Source of the DNA: Mixophyes australis
Taxonomy: Eukaryota > Chordata > Amphibia > Anura > Limnodynastidae
NCBI GenBank assembly: GCA_036250195.1
Contig: JAVHZZ010000006.1
Span: 183,903,350-183,967,349 of the forward strand
Length of the DNA stretch: 64,000 nucleotides
Direction: 5' to 3'
Part shown: positions 59,100 to 64,000 of the stretch, in pieces
Position numbering within the stretch: position 1 is the stretch's first letter
Layout: every line of letters starts with the position of its first letter
Made by a program: the position numbers and the translations under genes
Notes under the pieces: generated by a model
What the model saw: the letters and a program-made list of their open reading frames with translations, nothing else
Told to the model about the DNA's origin: nothing
The model's database searches: none

Positions 59100-60025
59100 A
59101 AGGGGGCATTATTATTAAGATAATCAATTAACTAGAGTTAAATATTATTAATTTAGATCATCAAAGGGCCACTATTATTAATTATTAGTAAGTAATTCTC
59201 TCTCTCCCTGAATGATGGCGCTCTGTTCTTAATTTTAGACCAAACCTTAATCCAGCTCTGGATTGAGGGAGTTACCTGAGTGTAGGTTAGATTGGATCCA
59301 CTTTTGCATTCAAGAGTAAAAACTAGATTTTATTGTGTGCTATGGGATAATATAAATGGATTAAGGGGTAGAAATGGTATATTGAGATCTTCCCTGCTCT
59401 GTGGTGACAGCACACTCTTATTTTCTCTGCAAAAGGCCTTAAATTTTGTACCACCTCTGTGTTGCCAGAGATCAGTTCTCGTCCTGTATTTGCTGCCGGA
59501 GATCAGATCTCATCCTATACTTCTAATGAGAAGCACTTTGCACCTTCCAGTTGCACTTCTGCAGAAAGCACATTTCTAGGTGCACTTTGATCAATGTAAT
59601 AAAAACTTTCAAACACACAAAAGTGACACATAATAAAGACAACAAGTTTGCTATAAAGGTGCTGGTACAAATTGTATGTCAGCTGAACATTACCATCATT
59701 TGTTTGATATCGCTTCACATGCTATTGGAAGTCAAGGAATAATTCAGATATATATCATCTATCTGAGGTCGCTTTGTTAGAGTGGATATTAGAGCTATTT
59801 GCACTAATTATTCTACTGTCTTTTGAACAGAATGATTTCTATATGATAGTTGTTTTAGGTATAAGACGTCAATACAACTGTGATATGAGATAATGTGATT
59901 TTGAGGGTTTATCAGCTGTATTAGCTATATAGAAATACAATTTTGCCTATATTAGGGTATATATGGTTTTATTTATTGCTTTTATTAAAGTATTTGTTAT
60001 ATTTATTATGAGCTAAATCATGGAC
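59100..60025. other. No gene recognised
   Basis: AT-rich sequence. An imperfect direct repeat (AGAGATCAG...TTCT / GGAGATCAG...) lies near 59470-59520. Confidence 0.5.
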
Positions 60026-60028
60026 TTA

Positions 60029-60265
60029 GGGGTATATTTACTAAACTGGAGATGTTGCCTATAGCAACCATTTAGATTCTAGCTGTCATTTTGTATAATG
60101 CACTAAATGAATGAAAGCTAGAATCTGATTGGTTGCCATAGGCAACATCTCCACTTTTTCAAACCTGCAGATTAAATGCACTAAATGAATGAAAGCTAGA
60201 ATCTGATTGGTTGCCATAGGCAACATCTCCACTTTTTCAAACCTGCAGATTAGTAAATCTAGCCC
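60029..60265. mobile_element. MITE, GGGCTAGATTTACTAA family, with duplicated right half
   Basis: TTA flanks both ends (60026-60028, 60266-60268). A 78-bp segment starting GCACTAAATGAATGAAAGCT is present twice in tandem (60100 and 60178), so the right arm is doubled. The left arm lacks the CGGGTTTGAAA part found in other copies. Confidence 0.87.
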
Positions 60266-60268
60266 TTA

Positions 60269-60930
60269 TTGTTTTATAATCTTATTGTCTGATTGTCATT
60301 CATTTAGGAACTAACTTGTTTCCAGCGATTCTGGAGTATCCCCAACCTGCTAGACTAGGTGCAGAGTGTTTTTTGGGGGTGTTTCCAAAATCTTATAAGC
60401 GACTGTGCGCCTTGAAATACACTTGTAGAACAATTAGGCAGCATTGTACAAATAAAAAAAGTTTTGTGGATCCACAGATTTTGTGGTTTGTTAATGACCC
60501 TTACTGTCTCTGTAGGACATGTAGGGCTATTTGAGGAAGTAAAATGAAAACTGGGAGAAGTAATAGGTCTCATATAATTTTTCCTATTAAATTGCAGATA
60601 AAATTACAGTGATGTCTTTTAAGCATCACAAAATAATTTATCAAGCTGAAAGTGTTTTAAAAACAAAAATGGACTTGTGTGATTACACTTCTATATTTTT
60701 ATTAGAATGCCTGCTGTCTCCTGCTCTCATTTTCATACAATGTAGTGACAATAGTGGCAAAGGGGGTGGAGGAAACAGGTAAAAAGAAAAATAACTTAAA
60801 AAATAACTGAAGCAAGTGGATAGTAATATATGCATGTAGCTTAGGTACTATTTAATTAGACAATTAAAGGGTGAGAGGTTCACTACCGAGGACACTAGCA
60901 ACATATTACAACATGCATGAGATGTCTATA
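60269..60930. other. No gene recognised
   Basis: AT-rich; short ORFs only. Confidence 0.5.
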
Positions 60931-60938
60931 CTCTTATT

Positions 60939-61983
60939 CAGGGCTGCCAAGAGGAATTCAGGGCCCCGGTACAGCAACTTCATGGGGCCCCCCATTGTAG
61001 TGGAGCAGCGAAAAAAAAATTGCGCCGCCGGAGTGGTCATGCAAGGTGGGAGTGGTCATACAATTGGGGGCGTGGCTACCATGTTAAAAGCGGTAGCCCA
61101 CTTCCTACCGAAAAAAACGTGCATTGCTGCGTACACCATTGGCAAAAGGGTACAGTGCCCGCTTGCCGGAGTAGTACATATGTCCCAGCAGTCTTGACTT
61201 TCGGGACAGTGACCTAAAAACAGCTTGCTTTGTAGAGAATGTGTCAAGAAGCCTTATTGCCTCCAATCTGCTCCATTCTCACTTGTCAGCGACTTATCGC
61301 AAATCAAAGCAGGACATCTGAGACAGACAAAAGTGTGTGTGTGCCACCTTCTGTGGGGTCATTGTTCTGGGCCGTGACACAACCTGCACAACTTCTGCAT
61401 TCTGTAAATGTGTGGGGCTGAGGGGACAGGAGCCTGCTCACCCTGGTAATGAGGGATAAGGTGAAGGGTCTGCAGACTGAGGCTGCGATTCACAGCTCTG
61501 GTTCTGTGTATTATACAAATGTTTATTTGTCCTTAGACCACTTTCCTACACATAAACCTAGTTTTACACGTTACACCTGGTGAAATAGCTGTGCACAACA
61601 TTTTTCAGTTTTACTCACATCAGCAGATGATCATGTCCCCAGCAGCAGCCTGCACCGAAAGCCAGCCTCATGACTCGCGCTCCTCATAGGCGCGGTCACA
61701 GGCTGCAGTAACCAAGCAGGACCACAAAGTCACGCGAGAGCACAGCAAGGCACTCTCGCGTGACTTCATCGCATCGGCGGATCTGCAAGAAGGACATGAC
61801 GCCGCGGCCGGCAGAACCACAGCCCCCCCCCTCCCCGCCCGGGCACATTAAAAAAAAAAAAAAAGTTGAAAAACAAAAAGTTTTTTTAAAAAATTACAAT
61901 AGTCGGCAGTGGAGCCGCGGGCCCCCTGTCACACCCGGGCCTGGTATAATAGTACCCGCCCTCCCCCCCTCTCAGCGGCCCTG
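60939..61983. mobile_element. Non-autonomous hAT element, 1045 bp
   Basis: An exact 8-bp duplication CTCTTATT lies at 60931-60938 and 61984-61991. The ends are CAGGGCTGCCAAGAGG and, complemented, CAGGGCCGCTGAGAGG. Interior GC-rich stretches hold a perfect inverted repeat, AGTCACGCGAGAG with its complement (61728-61740, 61753-61765). No transposase ORF. Confidence 0.88.
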
Positions 61984-61991
61984 CTCTTATT

Positions 61992-62920
61992 CATAGGAGT
62001 TGACTAGAATACCCTGTATGACGGAGCAACAGGTAGCAGATGCAATCCAGAATGGTATGTGAGTTTTTTCTTATGCTGATACCTGATGTCTGCACTCAGA
62101 AACTTGCACAATTATAATCTGGCTTCACTTATTAAGTGACATTTGTGGAAATGGATGTTCAAGGTCTCTCCATTCACAAACTAAACAAGGGTGTTTAAAA
62201 AGAAATAAAGAGCAAAGTAATAGAATAAACTAGAACATTGCAAACCGGTGATCTTCCATTTGGATTTGAGTAGGACCTGGGGGGAGTGGGGAGCTGAGAG
62301 ACTAGAGAGACTGTAGCTCACTATTACCTGATTATTATTATCCTTTGTTTCTAAGCCACTACAAAGGTTCAGGGGGTGGGGAGGGGTACAGATGGGGGCA
62401 ACCTGAGAACAGACCAGCATGGGACAAGACTCTGCAGGATCATAAGGACATATAGAGCAGGAGACACAGAGACCAGACTGAAGGTGCCTAACAGGGGTGC
62501 TCAGGTGGACAGGAGGGTGGTTGGCAGAAACACAAGAGGAATAAAAGCCCAGACTGCATAGACTTACAGGGTTATTCTATTATGACAACAGGGGAATAAA
62601 GTTAAAACTTACATTGGTACTGATATGCTCTAAAACTACTAACTGTGATAACATCTCAATTTAAAATTTTCTTTCTAAAATTATAGTAAAAAATTGCAAG
62701 ATAGAAAACTGTGAATATATTTTTTTAAATAAAATAGTGTGACCACTGTAATCATCTCCTGTTCTTATATAAACTTGCAATATTAAATTTAATTTCTTAT
62801 GTTAGCCCTCATTATTTAGATAGTAGTATATTATAATCATGTAAATAATCCAATTATATAATTAACAAATTTCAATATATATAATTTTCATAAATTTTAA
62901 TTGTTTGATAGCAACAGTGA
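61992..62920. other. No gene recognised
   Basis: AT-rich sequence without coding or repeat signals I can name. Confidence 0.5.
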
Positions 62921-62972
62921 CAGAAACGCCGACGCGCATTTCGCCTACGGCTTTCTCAAGGCCAGGTGAGAA
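62921..62972 (-). ncRNA. Hammerhead-like motif (Penelope-type remnant?)
   Basis: Minus strand: GGCCTTGAGAAA, stem GCC-GTA-GGC, GAAA, then TGCGCGTC and GGCG. This approximates core, stem II, GAAA, short stem III, GUC cleavage triplet and the return of stem I (GCC/GGC). The core departs from CUGANGA at two positions, so self-cleavage is doubtful. Penelope-like elements carry such motifs at their ends. Confidence 0.4.
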
Positions 62973-63269
62973 ATATATTTAAATGATAATTGAGAATATA
63001 GGATGTGAGGACCAGATTTTCAATCTATCTGTTAAGATACGTTTACTTTCCAGAAACATACAACTATCTTTTTGCTATAATTCTGGATAATGTTCTGTTA
63101 AAGAGTAAACTGATGATAATTTAATGTGGACATTATACTCAATAATTTGACTATATTTACATTTCTTGATAACTTAGATACATATTTCTGCCCAGTTTAA
63201 CTACATAAATAAGTAACTCTGTCAATACACTTTTAGCATTGGGAACCACTGTTAACCTTTTGTGGTAAC

Positions 63270-63870
63270 AGAATCCTTGCGCCTACAGAATCCTTTTCAA
63301 ACTCCTCACACTCGCCTACAAGGCCTTCTCCCACTCCACTGCCCCTTACATTTCTAACCTCCTCTCCATTCACACTCCATCCCGTTCCCTGCGGTCGGCC
63401 AATGGCCGTCGCCTCTCCTCCACCCTGATCACCTCATCCCACTCCAGAATCCAAGATTTTTCCCGAGCTGCCCCTCTTCGTTGGAACGACCTTCCTCGCT
63501 GCATCCGACTGTCCCCTAATTTGGGATCCTTCAAATGGGCACTCAAAACTCATCTTTTCCTCAAAGCCTACTAATCATCCACCTAACTTTCCATCCATAC
63601 TTGATTACCTTATCCTCTCTCTCCCCCCTCTCTTGCGCTTGATCCCCTCCTCTAACTCCCTGTTTATCCTCCCTCTAGGATGCAAGCTCTTATGAGCAGG
63701 ACCCTCTTCCCTCTTGTTTCTCTACCTATTCTGGTAGTATTTGTTTAATGTTCCGGTACTGTATCTACCCTGTATGGTCTTATGTCTGTCTCTGTACAGC
63801 GCTGCAGAAATTTTGTGGCGCCCTATAAATAAAGGCTAATAATAAAAATAATAGTAATAATATTAATGAT
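63270..63870 (+). mobile_element. L2 LINE 3' end
   Basis: [40 protein letters not shown] and [11 protein letters not shown] match the C-terminus of the element at 2195-6045. They are followed by a 3' UTR, GCGCTGCAGAAATTTTGTGG, GCGCCCTATAAATAAAGG and a TAA-rich tail. 5'-truncated. Confidence 0.88.
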
Positions 63871-64000
63871 AACTATCGCTAACATGGCAACTCACAGATA
63901 GTGTAATATATTATAGACTCTATTGACAGAGGTATTACAGCTCACTACTTAGTGAAAATCTATTGACATGTGTTAATTATATTGACATTATATGATGGGA

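Noticed and set aside
36000..64000. CCR7 or another receptor gene upstream of TNS4
   Set aside because: No seven-helix coding exon was recognised.

Overview
The window reads as nuclear DNA from a vertebrate, most likely a frog. It is AT-rich, has long introns, and is crowded with CR1, L2, Tx1/L1, DIRS, LTR, hAT and short inverted-repeat elements. Frog is an inference from this mix of repeat families; no species marker is present. One host gene is clear: a complete tensin-4 gene (TNS4/cten) on the minus strand. It runs from a TATA promoter near 35.9 kb, through a non-coding first exon and twelve coding exons (32492 to 18081), to an AATAAA signal at 17154-17159. I placed every coding junction by reading GT/AG sites and checking phase. 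The joined CDS is 2139 nt, 712 codons plus stop, close to the size of mammalian TNS4. It encodes an unstructured N-terminus, an SH2 domain and a C-terminal PTB domain. I saw no other host gene; neighbours expected from human synteny (IGFBP4, CCR7) are not recognisable here.

Layout. 1-1582 is the terminal part of a hAT-like element cut by the window edge. 2195-6045 is a nearly full-length L2-type LINE (minus) sitting in TA microsatellite. 8.0-15.9 kb holds MITEs, an unidentified element with a promoter and short exon, and several LTR-like pieces. 17.2-35.9 kb is TNS4, with CR1, hAT and Harbinger-like insertions in its introns. 36.3-36.9 kb is a nested foldback. 37298-40307 is a complete 3.0-kb hAT-like element with an exact 8-bp target duplication. 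42.1-43.3 kb is a CR1 3' end. 46.8-48.4 kb is a DIRS remnant. 49.9-50.2 kb is a near-perfect 124-bp-arm hairpin. 51.5-63.9 kb mixes hAT MITEs, three L2 fragments, two Tx1/L1 fragments, an LTR-like end and a 1-kb hAT element.

The most interesting feature is the pair of hAT-like elements at the left edge and at 37.3-40.3 kb. They differ greatly in sequence but share one plan: a TAGAGATG terminus, a TATAAAT promoter block, a tandem array (341-bp units in one, about twelve 100-bp units in the other), then a small ORF. The encoded proteins share a basic block followed by MPF-x-TRSGKER-x-RP and an acidic tail. That ORF does not look like a hAT transposase and I do not recognise it. It could be an accessory or replacement protein of an undescribed hAT lineage. 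Several nested insertions elsewhere carry 14-16-bp target duplications, and two hammerhead-like motifs hint at Penelope-type elements.
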